Positions 1 to 8,053 of a DNA stretch of 64,000 bases are shown here, piece by piece (position 1 is the first letter of the stretch; each line of letters opens with the position of its first letter). The position numbers and the translations under genes are program-made. The notes below the pieces were generated by a model. That model was given only the letters and a program-made list of their open reading frames with translations. It ran no database searches and had not been told where the DNA came from. This stretch comes from an uncultured Bacilli bacterium (GTDB lineage Bacteria; Bacillota_I; Bacilli_A; RF39; UBA660), in assembly GCA_947632085.1 (NCBI GenBank), contig CANRNY010000004.1, positions 1 through 64,000 on the forward strand. The letters run 5' to 3'.

Positions 1-63
1 AATATTAAAGTAAGACTTTATCGAAGTCGTCAAATATTAAAAGATTTTTTAAAGGAGGAATAA
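1..63 (+). CDS. ECF-type RNA polymerase sigma factor, C-terminal fragment
   Basis: Frame 1 is open from the window edge to a TAA at 61-63 and encodes 20 residues containing VRLYRSRQILKDFL. This matches the end of region 4 (the -35 recognition helix and the tail after it) of sigma-70 family ECF factors. Only this tail is visible, so the subgroup cannot be named. The stop is one base before the ATG of the next gene, whose ribosome binding site (AAAGGAGGAA) lies inside this reading frame. That suggests translational coupling, as is usual for a sigma/anti-sigma pair. Confidence 0.7.
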   Translation, partial: NIKVRLYRSRQILKDFLKEE

Positions 64-64
64 T

Positions 65-829
65 ATGAATTATAAAAATCAAATAAGTAAATATAATGTA
101 GATAAAAATATTGATAATGAAATTATTAATTATATTCAAAAAAAGAAGAATAATTATATAATTAAAAATGCTTTCTTATTAGCTTTGATGTTTATTACTA
201 TTACAACAACAATTGTCAATGCTGACAGTATAAAAGAGTTTATAAGGAATTTAGGTAGTAAAACAATTGAAAGTAATAACCAAGTAGTTACTTTAAATGA
301 TATTCAAATTACTAATACTGGTTTAGATAATCTTGTTATCGATTCAAAAGATATTCATAAAAGCGTTAACAATGTCACATTAAAAGATATAAGAAATATT
401 TCTAAAGTAAATGTCTTAGGTTTTTCTAAGGGCAGTTATTCTTATTCATATGGTGACCTAAATAGTGAATCAAAAGTAGGAACAATGTATATTAACTTTG
501 AAGTACCAATTGATTGCGAAGAAAAGTGTAGAATTCTTCAAGGACATCATGATAAATATATTATTGGTCGTGCTGTTATATATACAAAGAATTATGAAGG
601 AGATTTAAGAGATACTGATGTTCATAATTATGGTGAAACAACTACTTTACAAGAAATAGCTAATATAAAAACTCCAGTTATTATCATTAGTACCCATCCA
701 AATAATAATCCTAAAGAAGATTTAGTAATTGATATATCATTTAATTATGAAAATGTTTCATATTCTATTTGTGCATATAACATTGAACAAGAAGAATTAC
801 TCCAATATATTAATGATCATTTAAAATAA
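65..829 (+). CDS. putative anti-sigma factor-like single-pass membrane protein
   Basis: 254 residues. A short charged N-terminal cytosolic part (1-33) is followed by one hydrophobic segment (about 34-52) and a long, probably extracytoplasmic domain (55-254) rich in beta-type sequence, with a Cys pair near 150 (CEEKC). Size, topology and position directly after an ECF sigma gene resemble DUF4179-type anti-sigma factors, whose cytosolic end binds sigma and whose outer domain senses a signal. I do not recognise a specific motif in the outer domain, so the role rests mainly on context. The downstream LemA/TPM genes could be its regulon, but this is not shown. Confidence 0.5.
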   Translation: MNYKNQISKYNVDKNIDNEIINYIQKKKNNYIIKNAFLLALMFITITTTIVNADSIKEFIRNLGSKTIESNNQVVTLNDIQITNTGLDNLVIDSKDIHKSVNNVTLKDIRNISKVNVLGFSKGSYSYSYGDLNSESKVGTMYINFEVPIDCEEKCRILQGHHDKYIIGRAVIYTKNYEGDLRDTDVHNYGETTTLQEIANIKTPVIIISTHPNNNPKEDLVIDISFNYENVSYSICAYNIEQEELLQYINDHLK

Positions 830-937
830 GAACCTTGGCTCCTTTTCGTCATCTTTACAAATATCCTGTCAAAGTATATTGTAAAAATTATTCAAAAACA
901 ATTAATATGTTACAATGTAAATATAAGGAGGACTACT

Positions 938-1504
938 ATGAAAAAAGGTTTAATTGTAGTTATTGTTATTGTTGCTATTTTAGCAATTATTGGAATTGGT
1001 ATTGGTTCATCTTATAATGGACTAGTAACTTTAAAAGAAGATGTTGATAGTCAATATTCAAATATTGAAGTTCAACTAGAAAGAAGAGCAGATTTAATCC
1101 CTAACTTAGTAAATACTGTAAAAGGTTATGCTAAACATGAGGAAGATACTATTGAAATGGTTACTACAGCTCGTGAGAACTTACTTAAAGCTAATACTGT
1201 AGATGAAAAATCTAAAGCTAATGAAGAATTAACAAACGCTATTAATGCTTTAATGGTTGTTGTAGAAAATTATCCTGATTTAAAAGCCAGTGAAAACTTT
1301 ATTAATCTTCAAGATGAGTTAGCTGGTACTGAAAACAGAATTTCAACTACTCGTCGTGATTATAATGAAGCTGTAAAAGCTTATAATACTAAAATTCAAA
1401 AATTTCCAAGTAATATGATAGCTGGAATGTTTAATTTTGAAAAAGCTACATATTTTGAAGTAGAGGAAAGTAAAAAAGAAAATCCAACTGTTGACTTTAG
1501 TTAA
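938..1504 (+). CDS. lemA: LemA family membrane protein
   Basis: 188 residues, the usual LemA length. An N-terminal membrane anchor (about 4-27) is followed by the hallmark LERRADLIPNLV motif (about 47-58) and a helical-bundle domain that ends with PSNMIAGMFNF and YFEVEE, both typical of the family. The precise function of LemA is unknown; it often neighbours TPM-domain proteins, as it does here with three of them downstream. ATG at 938 is preceded by AAGGAGG. A short hairpin terminator follows, so it may be expressed separately from the TPM genes. Confidence 0.93.
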   Translation: MKKGLIVVIVIVAILAIIGIGIGSSYNGLVTLKEDVDSQYSNIEVQLERRADLIPNLVNTVKGYAKHEEDTIEMVTTARENLLKANTVDEKSKANEELTNAINALMVVVENYPDLKASENFINLQDELAGTENRISTTRRDYNEAVKAYNTKIQKFPSNMIAGMFNFEKATYFEVEESKKENPTVDFS

Positions 1505-1526
1505 GAAGATTTAATCTTCTTTTTTC
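1503..1526 (+). terminator. Rho-independent terminator after lemA
   Basis: AGAAGAT-TTA-ATCTTCT stem followed by T6, starting at the stop codon of lemA. Stem and T-tract are read directly. Confidence 0.7.
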
Positions 1527-1541
1527 TTATAGGAGTATAAT

Positions 1542-2540
1542 ATGAAAAAATTCTTTTTAGTTTTAACTTTTATTGTTTTAAGCTTTTGTACTTATATAAA
1601 AGTAAATGCCTTAGTTGAACCAACTAGTGAGTTTTATGTTAATGATTACGCCAACATATTATCTGAGGAAACTGAAAATTATATTATTGATAAATCAAGT
1701 AAATTAGCCAGTTCTAGTGGTATTCAAATCGTTGTTGTAACTGTTAATAATCTAGAAGGACAAGATATTGAAACATATGCAACTGATTTATTTCGTAAAT
1801 TTGGTATTGGTGACGCCAAAGAAAATAATGGTTTATTAATTTTAATATCTCTTCAAGAACGAAAAATTAGAATTGAAGTTGGTTATGGCTTAGAAGAAGT
1901 TATAACTGATGGCTTATCAGGACGTTACTTAGATAAATATTTTATTCCATACTTAAAAGAAGATAAATGGGATGAAGGAATTAAAAATGGTTATTCAGCA
2001 TTTTACGAAAAATTAGACGATTATTATGTTCAAGGAAATCACGATACTGATTACGAAAATAATAATTCAAATTATTCTACCTATAGCGACCTTTACGGAT
2101 ATAGTATTTTATATTCACTATTTGCAAGTAGTTCTTATATATACTTTTTAACATTAAATCATAGGAAAATAGCTAAAATCAAAAAAAATAAAAAAACCAA
2201 AAGACAAAGGAAAAAATTAAAAAAAGAAAGAATAAAATTATTAATAGCAAGTATCATTTTCTTGATAGTTACAGGAGCAGAGGTAATTTTATTGAGGTAT
2301 ATATATACAAATTTTCCTGAGTACTATAACGAAACTTTAGGCGATAGTTTTATGTACTTTATAGCTTCTTTAATATTTATAATTATGTTTATTTTAGCTG
2401 ATTTATCTTCCGCTTCTGGTAGCGGATACTCTGGTGGTGGTTCATCTAGTGGCGGATACTCTGGTGGTGGCTCATCCGGTGGTGGATACTCTGGTGGCGG
2501 TGGTTCATCTGGTGGTGGCGGAGCCTCAAGAAGTTTTTAA
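1542..2540 (+). CDS. TPM-domain (YgcG-like) surface protein, copy 1
   Basis: 332 residues. Signal peptide (1-23, ending KVNA), then a TPM fold (about 27-155) with the family signatures FYVNDYANILS, VVVTVNNLEGQDIETYA, NNGLLIL and RIEVGYGLE, a basic Lys-rich patch (210-230), hydrophobic segments near 189-205, 232-254 and 268-288, and a Gly/Ser-rich tail ending GGGGASRSF. TPM (TLP18.3/Psb32/MOLO-1) domains occur in envelope proteins of uncertain function, in some cases phosphatases. It is the first of three tandem paralogues after lemA. The tail resembles the low-complexity ends of other YgcG proteins. Confidence 0.9.
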   Translation: MKKFFLVLTFIVLSFCTYIKVNALVEPTSEFYVNDYANILSEETENYIIDKSSKLASSSGIQIVVVTVNNLEGQDIETYATDLFRKFGIGDAKENNGLLILISLQERKIRIEVGYGLEEVITDGLSGRYLDKYFIPYLKEDKWDEGIKNGYSAFYEKLDDYYVQGNHDTDYENNNSNYSTYSDLYGYSILYSLFASSSYIYFLTLNHRKIAKIKKNKKTKRQRKKLKKERIKLLIASIIFLIVTGAEVILLRYIYTNFPEYYNETLGDSFMYFIASLIFIIMFILADLSSASGSGYSGGGSSSGGYSGGGSSGGGYSGGGGSSGGGGASRSF

Positions 2541-2566
2541 AGATTATAGAAATATAATCTTTTTTC
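2540..2566 (+). terminator. terminator after TPM copy 1
   Basis: AAAGATTATA-GAAA-TATAATCTTT stem with a following T-run, starting at the stop codon. Confidence 0.75.
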
Positions 2567-2652
2567 TTATGTAAAATAATAAAAAACAGATTTTAAAACA
2601 ATTTAAATTTTTATATAATAAAATTGTAAGGCATAGAAAGGAGAAAATAGTT
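2566..2652 (+). repeat. duplicated promoter/leader block, copy 1
   Basis: This 87-bp block, ending immediately before the ATG of TPM copy 2, is nearly identical to 3636-3722 before TPM copy 3. It carries a -10 (TATAAT, 2614-2619) and the same GAAAGGAG ribosome binding site. The shared block shows that copies 2 and 3 arose by tandem duplication including their promoter. Confidence 0.85.
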
Positions 2653-3612
2653 ATGAAAAATAAATTATTATTAATTATATTTTCTCTTTTCTTATTCTTG
2701 TTTATAAATATTAAAGTAGAAGCGTTAGTCGAACCAACTAATGAGTTTTATGTTAATGATTACGCCAATATACTATCTACTGATACAGAAAATTACATTA
2801 TGAATAACTCTGTTAAGTTAGCAAGCAAAACCAATGCTCAAATAGTTGTTGTAACTGTTAAAAGTTTAGAAGGAAAAGATATTGAAATTTATGCTACCGA
2901 ATTATTTCGTCAATTTGGTCTTGGAGATAAAAATGAAAATAATGGTTTATTAATTTTACTAGCTCCCAAAGAACGTGAAGTCAGAATCGAAGTTGGTTAT
3001 GGCTTAGAAGGAGTTATAACAGATGGTTTAGCAGGACGTTACTTAGATCAATATTTTGTTCCATATTTTAAAAATGATAATTGGGATAAAGGTATCAAAA
3101 ATGGTTATTCAGCAATTTATAAAAAAGTTTGTGATTATTATGAAATTGGTACTTCTAATGTAGAGATTGATAATGAACAAAATGAAGAAACTAGGGACTT
3201 ACGATATTACAAGAATTTAAAAAGAACTCCTATACTAAATGGTCTTTTTTTAGGATTCTTTTTAGGGTTATTTATTGGTAAAAAAGATAAGAATTTTAGG
3301 AATAAATTGATTGCTCTTTGTCTTCTTGTCTTATTAGCTAACATTAATATTTATCATATATGTATAGATTACTATAACACTCATTCAGATGCTATTAGAG
3401 AATTTGTTTATGCTTTAGGTATTGAATTTACTATCGCTACTGTTACGACAATTTTAACAGCTATCTTTATTGCCCCACGCATAAAAAGAAATAACAGTTC
3501 TGGAGAAGGTTACTTAGAAAGAAGCGACCATGACATTAGTTCATTCGATAGTGGTGGATACTCTGGTGGTGGCGGTTCGTCTGGTGGTGGCGGAGCTTCA
3601 AGAAGTTTCTAA
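2653..3612 (+). CDS. TPM-domain (YgcG-like) surface protein, copy 2
   Basis: 319 residues. Signal peptide (1-24), TPM domain (about 26-155) with FYVNDYANILS, VVVTVKSLEGKDIE and VRIEVGYGLEGVITDGLAGRYLD, then hydrophobic segments (about 197-213, 221-238 and 253-272) and a Gly-rich tail ending GGGGASRSF. The signal peptide and tail are almost identical to those of its neighbours, while the membrane-proximal middle has diverged. That pattern suggests the TPM head and the Gly tail are under constraint and the linker is free to change. It has its own promoter in the duplicated upstream block. Confidence 0.9.
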   Translation: MKNKLLLIIFSLFLFLFINIKVEALVEPTNEFYVNDYANILSTDTENYIMNNSVKLASKTNAQIVVVTVKSLEGKDIEIYATELFRQFGLGDKNENNGLLILLAPKEREVRIEVGYGLEGVITDGLAGRYLDQYFVPYFKNDNWDKGIKNGYSAIYKKVCDYYEIGTSNVEIDNEQNEETRDLRYYKNLKRTPILNGLFLGFFLGLFIGKKDKNFRNKLIALCLLVLLANINIYHICIDYYNTHSDAIREFVYALGIEFTIATVTTILTAIFIAPRIKRNNSSGEGYLERSDHDISSFDSGGYSGGGGSSGGGGASRSF

Positions 3613-3635
3613 AAATCATCAATTATAATTTTTTA

Positions 3636-3722
3636 CTTATGTAAAATAATAAAAAACAGATTTTAAAAAAAATTAATTTTTTATATAATAAAAATGTAAA
3701 GCATAGAAAGGAGAAAATAGTT
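3636..3722 (+). repeat. duplicated promoter/leader block, copy 2
   Basis: Near-identical second copy of 2566-2652, differing at only a few positions in the A/T-rich spacer and retaining the TATAAT box and GGAG ribosome binding site before TPM copy 3. Confidence 0.85.
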
Positions 3723-4733
3723 ATGACAAGAAATAAATTATTATTAATTATATTTTCTCTTTTCTTCTTTTTATTTATAAATATTAAAGTAGAAGCGTTA
3801 GTTAAACCAACTAGTGAGTTTTATGTTAATGATTATGCTAATATTCTATCTACTGATACAGAAAAATATATTATGAATAACTCAGTTAAATTAGCTAGTT
3901 CTAGTGGTATTCAAATTGTTGTTGTAACAGTTAAAAATTTAGAAGGGCAAGATATTGAAACTTATGCTACTGATTTATATCGCCAATTTGGTATCGGTAA
4001 TAATAAAGATAATAAAGGTTTATTAATTTTATTATCTTTAGAAGAGCGTGATATTAAAATAGAAGTTGGTTATGGATTAGAAGAAGTTATAACTGATGGC
4101 TTGGCTGGTCGTTATTTAGATGAATATTTCGTTCCATTATTAAAAGATGATAGGTGGGATGAAGGTATCAAAAATGGTTATTCAGCCCTTTACCAAAAAA
4201 TATGTGATTACTATGATATAAATTATGATAATATTAATGCTCAAAGATTTGATTATAGCGATGATTCTAATCCTATAGATAATGCTTTTTTTATTTCAGC
4301 TATAACAGGAATTATATATGGTATATTCTCGCAAGAGAAGAAAGACGAACCAATAAAAAAAGCTAAGAAAAAGAAAGTCTATAAACCAAAAACTAAAAAA
4401 GAAAATAAATCGCCAATAATTCCTCGAACTATTTTAGGTATTGGTAATGTTCTTATTCTATATGCCCTAATCAAAAATTATTCGTTAAAAGGAGTAATTT
4501 CCAATATTCCTTTTTGTCTTATTGTTGAGTATGTATCTCTTACTTTAACAAGAGTAGTTAAAATATTATTAAAACTAAGTACTTATCCAAGTGGTTCAGG
4601 AGGTTCACGTGGTGGATCCAGTGGTGGTTTCTCTAGCTACGATTTAGGCGGCGGTGGATTCTCTGGTGGTGGCTCATCATTCCACGGTGGTGGTGGCTCA
4701 TCCGGTGGCGGAGGAGCTTCAAGACATTTTTAA
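3723..4733 (+). CDS. TPM-domain (YgcG-like) surface protein, copy 3
   Basis: 336 residues. Signal peptide (1-26), TPM domain (about 28-158) containing FYVNDYANILS, QIVVVTVKNLEGQDIETYA and KIEVGYGLEEVITDGLAGRYLD, a Lys-rich cytosolic-type stretch (about 208-232), hydrophobic segments near 237-285 and a longer Gly/Ser tail (292-336) ending GGGGASRHF. Compared with copies 1 and 2 it begins MTRNK and its tail contains FSSYDLGGGGFSGGGSSF. It is the last gene of the cluster and is followed by a terminator. Confidence 0.9.
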   Translation: MTRNKLLLIIFSLFFFLFINIKVEALVKPTSEFYVNDYANILSTDTEKYIMNNSVKLASSSGIQIVVVTVKNLEGQDIETYATDLYRQFGIGNNKDNKGLLILLSLEERDIKIEVGYGLEEVITDGLAGRYLDEYFVPLLKDDRWDEGIKNGYSALYQKICDYYDINYDNINAQRFDYSDDSNPIDNAFFISAITGIIYGIFSQEKKDEPIKKAKKKKVYKPKTKKENKSPIIPRTILGIGNVLILYALIKNYSLKGVISNIPFCLIVEYVSLTLTRVVKILLKLSTYPSGSGGSRGGSSGGFSSYDLGGGGFSGGGSSFHGGGGSSGGGGASRHF

Positions 4734-4740
4734 CAAACTA

Positions 4741-4769
4741 AAAGGTTATATTTATCATATAATCTTTTT
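4741..4769 (+). terminator. terminator after TPM copy 3
   Basis: AAAGGTTATAT-TTATC-ATATAATCTTT stem (one G-T pair) followed by Ts. Confidence 0.7.
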
Positions 4770-4857
4770 ATGTGAAATTTTTATGTGGACATAATAATGA
4801 TTGTGTGGAGTTAAGTAACTAATCTTTTTCTGGACTTTTATATACTATATATTATAT

Positions 4858-4885
4858 GAATTAATATTTTGGTATTAATTCTTTT
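4858..4885 (+). promoter_or_regulatory. terminator-like hairpin in the dapA leader
   Basis: A perfect 9-bp inverted repeat, GAATTAATA-TTTTGG-TATTAATTC, is followed by TTTT and ends about 15 bases before the dapA ATG. A promoter-like A/T-rich stretch (about 4838-4856) lies upstream, so the hairpin could attenuate dapA. The rest of the 168-bp gap holds the preceding terminator and shows no recognisable lysine riboswitch. Confidence 0.45.
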
Positions 4886-4900
4886 AAAGAAGGAGAACTA

Positions 4901-5788
4901 ATGAAAAAGATTTTATTTAAAGGCTGTGGCACAGCCATAGCTACACCATTTACTGAAGATGGTATAAATTATGAAGAATTTAGAAAATTAATTGAGTTTC
5001 AAATAGAAGGTCATGCTGATGCAATAATCGTTTGTGGTACTACTGGTGAATCAGCTACAATGACTACAGAAGAAAAGAAAGAATGTATAAAGTTTGCTGT
5101 TGATACAGTAAATAAAAGAATACCAGTTATAGCAGGTACAGGTGGTAATAATACAGCTGCCGCTATAAGTATGTCAAAATATGCTGAAAGTATTGGAGCT
5201 GATGGTGTTTTAGTTGTTACTCCATACTATAATAAAACAACGCAAGAAGGCTTAGTTGAACATTACAAAGCCATAGCTAAATCTATTGATATTCCTATTA
5301 TTTTATATAATGTTCCAAGTCGTACTGGTTTAAATATTAATCCTGAAACAGCTTACCAATTATCTAAGATAGACAATATTGTTGCTATCAAAGAAGCTAG
5401 TGGTAATATATCACAAGTTGCTAAAATTGCTCATTTATGTCAAGATAATTTAGCAATTTACTCAGGTAATGATGATCAAATAGTACCAATTCTATCTTTA
5501 GGAGGAATCGGAGTAATTTCTGTTTTATCAAATATTTATCCTAAATATACTCATGATATGGTAGAAAGCTATTTAACTGGTAATCCTAAAAAAGCTCTAG
5601 ATATGCAATTAACAGCCTTACCACTTATTGAAGTTTTATTTAAAGAAGTAAATCCAATACCAGTTAAAGAAGCCTTAAATATGAAAGGATTCAACTATGG
5701 TACACCAAGATTACCATTAGTAAAAATAACCGAACCTAATCGTTTAATATTAAAAAATAAAATGACTGAATTTGATTCTCAAAACTAA
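4901..5788 (+). CDS. dapA: 4-hydroxy-tetrahydrodipicolinate synthase
   Basis: 295 residues, the normal family length. It condenses pyruvate with aspartate semialdehyde in the lysine/diaminopimelate pathway, which supplies peptidoglycan cross-links and, in spore formers, dipicolinate. Visible motifs are CGTTGES (about 46-52), YYNKTTQEG, the catalytic-Tyr region LYNVPSRTG and the Schiff-base lysine in VAIKEASG (about K164). ATG at 4901 follows GAAGGAG. It is monocistronic, bounded by terminator-type hairpins on both sides. It may also serve the spore program suggested by spoVACDE elsewhere in the window, but no dpaA/B is seen. Confidence 0.96.
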   Translation: MKKILFKGCGTAIATPFTEDGINYEEFRKLIEFQIEGHADAIIVCGTTGESATMTTEEKKECIKFAVDTVNKRIPVIAGTGGNNTAAAISMSKYAESIGADGVLVVTPYYNKTTQEGLVEHYKAIAKSIDIPIILYNVPSRTGLNINPETAYQLSKIDNIVAIKEASGNISQVAKIAHLCQDNLAIYSGNDDQIVPILSLGGIGVISVLSNIYPKYTHDMVESYLTGNPKKALDMQLTALPLIEVLFKEVNPIPVKEALNMKGFNYGTPRLPLVKITEPNRLILKNKMTEFDSQN

Positions 5789-5817
5789 TATGCTTTTTTT
5801 AAAAGCATATTTTTTTA
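5789..5817 (+). terminator. terminator after dapA
   Basis: TATGCTTTT-TTT-AAAAGCATA stem followed by T8, directly after the dapA stop. Confidence 0.85.
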
Positions 5818-5887
5818 ATTTTATTAAAGCTAAATTTGTGTATTTTCTTTGTTAATTATAATACAATACGCAAAAGGAGAGGAATAT

Positions 5888-6004
5888 ATGGAAAATATTA
5901 ATTTAGAAGATTTAGATAATAATTCATTATTAGAACTTCTATCAATTCTAGAAGGAATGAATGATGAACTAAAAAATAAAGAAGTAGGTGAAACCAATGA
6001 ATAA
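5888..6004 (+). CDS. small acidic hypothetical protein (38 aa)
   Basis: ATG at 5888 with a good ribosome binding site (AAGGAGAGG) opens a 38-codon frame rich in Leu, Glu and Asn (for example LLELLSILEGM), predicted helical. Its stop (6002-6004) overlaps the ATG (5997) of the next gene, a typical coupled arrangement. It could be a small partner of the following coiled-coil-type protein. I recognise no family. Confidence 0.6.
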   Translation: MENINLEDLDNNSLLELLSILEGMNDELKNKEVGETNE

Positions 6005-7103
6005 ATTAGAAGATCGTATTGCTAAAATAAAGAAAGAACATATTACTTTACTTAAAATGGTTAAAGATAGTTTATCTCAAAGTAAAGATAATTTTAATGA
6101 AGAAGTTGTAAAAGCTATTCAAGTTCTAAATGCTGATGAAGAGGATGTAAAAAAGTACGAAGCCTTAACTAAAGCTCAAGCATTAATTGTTAATTTAACT
6201 GAACAAATAGTCAATTCAACATCCCCTGAAGAAATAGCTAATTTACGTAAAAAATTAAATTATTATATTAATAAAATTAAAACTATCTTAAAAAATCGTA
6301 ATATTGAAGAATCACAAATTGAAACTTATATTTCTAAGACAACTTCTTTTAGAAAAGATATTTCTAAATATATTAGAGTATTGAAAAGAGAAAATAACAT
6401 TTCTTTCATAACTAATTCATCTGCCAACTATGATAATTTATCAATTGACGAACAAAAAGAACTCCAAAAAGTTATTCGTCGAGAAAATAGTTATAATAAT
6501 AGAAGTTTAAATCCTAAGGAAAAGAAAAACAAAGGAACTGAAGCAGCTTCAAGAACACTAGCCTTAGTACCTTTATCACCTGAGATTCCTGAAAATGTTA
6601 TTGAAGAAAGTTTTAGTTTAACACCTTCTTTTGAAGATGATGAAACAAATGTAACAGTATCACATAAGTCAATTTCAGAACTAGAATTTTCTGAAGTAGG
6701 TAGACAATTTGCCCATAGTGCAGCTATCTTAAGTTCGCAATATCATTTAGCACCAACTCATGATTATCATCGTAATGCACCATTGCGTAACCTAGTTAGT
6801 TTCTTCCGTAATATACCTGGTTATATTTATAATAAAAAAGCTCTTAAAGCTATGATAAAAGATAGTAATATTTATTATAGAGGAAGCGATATAATAAGTT
6901 TTATTGAATATGTCAGACAAAGAAATTCTATTAGTCAAGGATTAAAATGTATCTTTAGTCGTTCATATTTATATACAAAAGAAGCTGATTGCTTAAATCA
7001 TCACAATCAATGTGCTCAATGGTTATTTGATTATTGCAAAGAACAATCATTAGAAGTACCATTTCACTATTTTGATCCGAAATTTGCTTATCGTCGAGCT
7101 TAA
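5997..7103 (+). CDS. hypothetical coiled-coil-type cytosolic protein
   Basis: About 368 residues from the ATG at 5997. That ATG has AGGTGA six bases upstream and overlaps the preceding small gene; an in-frame GTG at 5988 is less likely. The N-terminal 140 residues are Lys/Glu-rich and helical, a low-complexity Ser/Glu linker follows (about 165-225), and the C-terminal part (230-368) is His/Tyr/Arg-rich. No signal peptide or membrane segment is seen and I do not recognise a family. A strong terminator follows, so it forms a two-gene unit with the 38-aa gene. Confidence 0.75.
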   Translation: MNKLEDRIAKIKKEHITLLKMVKDSLSQSKDNFNEEVVKAIQVLNADEEDVKKYEALTKAQALIVNLTEQIVNSTSPEEIANLRKKLNYYINKIKTILKNRNIEESQIETYISKTTSFRKDISKYIRVLKRENNISFITNSSANYDNLSIDEQKELQKVIRRENSYNNRSLNPKEKKNKGTEAASRTLALVPLSPEIPENVIEESFSLTPSFEDDETNVTVSHKSISELEFSEVGRQFAHSAAILSSQYHLAPTHDYHRNAPLRNLVSFFRNIPGYIYNKKALKAMIKDSNIYYRGSDIISFIEYVRQRNSISQGLKCIFSRSYLYTKEADCLNHHNQCAQWLFDYCKEQSLEVPFHYFDPKFAYRRA

Positions 7104-7109
7104 ACCTAA

Positions 7110-7137
7110 GATTAAAGTCTAACTTTAATCTTTTTTT
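7110..7137 (+). terminator. terminator
   Basis: GATTAAAG-TCTAA-CTTTAATC stem followed by T7. Confidence 0.85.
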
Positions 7138-7165
7138 ATCCATTGTCTATATTTTATATTATTCA

Positions 7166-7174
7166 TGGTATAAT
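7166..7174 (+). promoter_or_regulatory. extended -10 promoter of nfnAB
   Basis: TGGTATAAT lies 15 bases before the nfnA ATG; the same TGnTATAAT form recurs before many genes in this window. Confidence 0.65.
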
Positions 7175-7189
7175 AAGATAGGTGATAAT

Positions 7190-8053
7190 ATGTACAAGAT
7201 TTTAAAAAATGTTTCAATCGGTGATCATATCTTTTTACTAGAAGTTGAAGCTCCATTAGTAATTAAAAATGCTTTACCTGGTCAATTTGTTATTGTTATG
7301 GCTAAAAGTGATAGTGAGCGAATCCCCCTAACTATTTATGACTATGATAAAGAAAAATCAGTTTTAAAATTAATTTATCAAGTAGTAGGATCATCAACTT
7401 TAGAACTAAGTAAAACAGAAAACGAATTATTTAGTGTTGCTGGACCTTTAGGTAAACCAAGTGAAGTTGTCCAAAATATAGACAAATATCAGAATAAAAA
7501 GATTGTTATGATTGGTGGCGGTGTTGGTATAGCACCTGTTTATCCACAAGCTAAATATTTTAAAGAACATGGTTTAGATGTCGATATTATTTATGGCGCC
7601 AAAAACAAAGATTTATTAATTATTTTAGATGAATTAAAAGATGTTTGCCATAACTTAACAATTGTTACAGATGATGGCTCCTATGGTATGAAAGGTTTAG
7701 TAACTGATGCTCTAAAAGCTCATCATGATTATGACTTATGTATTGTTATGGGTTCAACGATAATGATGAAGTTTGTTTGTCAATTAACTAAAGAATTAAA
7801 TATTAAAACTATTGCTAGTATGAATCCTATTATGGTTGATGGTACTGGTATGTGTGGTGCTTGTCGTCTTTTAGTTAATAATGAAGTTAAGTTTGCTTGT
7901 GTTGATGGACCTGAGTTTGATGGCCATTTAGTTGATTTTGATGCTGCTATTAAACGAATGGAATTATATAGAGTTGAAGAAGGTCGTAGATACTTAAAAG
8001 ATTTAGAAGGAAGTACTCATTCTGGTGGATGTGGAAATTGTGGTGATAAATAA
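7190..8053 (+). CDS. nfnA: NADH-dependent ferredoxin:NADP+ oxidoreductase, small (FAD, 2Fe-2S) subunit
   Basis: 287 residues. FAD-binding beta-barrel (about 1-100, with RIPLTIYDYD), NAD-binding domain (about 103-210, with MIGGGVGIAPVYPQ) and a C-terminal [2Fe-2S] site: VDGTGMCGACR (D217, C222, C225) and C237 in FACVDG. In the NfnA/SudB family the cluster is held by three Cys and an Asp, which fits. With NfnB it performs flavin-based electron bifurcation, coupling NADH and reduced ferredoxin to NADP+ reduction, a hallmark of anaerobes. The C-terminal Cys-rich tail GGCGNCGDK is notable. Its stop overlaps the nfnB start. Confidence 0.88.
   Translation: MYKILKNVSIGDHIFLLEVEAPLVIKNALPGQFVIVMAKSDSERIPLTIYDYDKEKSVLKLIYQVVGSSTLELSKTENELFSVAGPLGKPSEVVQNIDKYQNKKIVMIGGGVGIAPVYPQAKYFKEHGLDVDIIYGAKNKDLLIILDELKDVCHNLTIVTDDGSYGMKGLVTDALKAHHDYDLCIVMGSTIMMKFVCQLTKELNIKTIASMNPIMVDGTGMCGACRLLVNNEVKFACVDGPEFDGHLVDFDAAIKRMELYRVEEGRRYLKDLEGSTHSGGCGNCGDK

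Noticed and set aside
2421-2537. GGTGG-rich tandem sequence as a minisatellite or CRISPR-like array
   Set aside because: It is fully explained as the coding sequence of Gly/Ser-rich protein tails, present in all three TPM genes.
4734-4900. Lysine riboswitch before dapA
   Set aside because: The gap is only 167 bases, much of it occupied by a terminator, and none of the long conserved L-box elements is visible.
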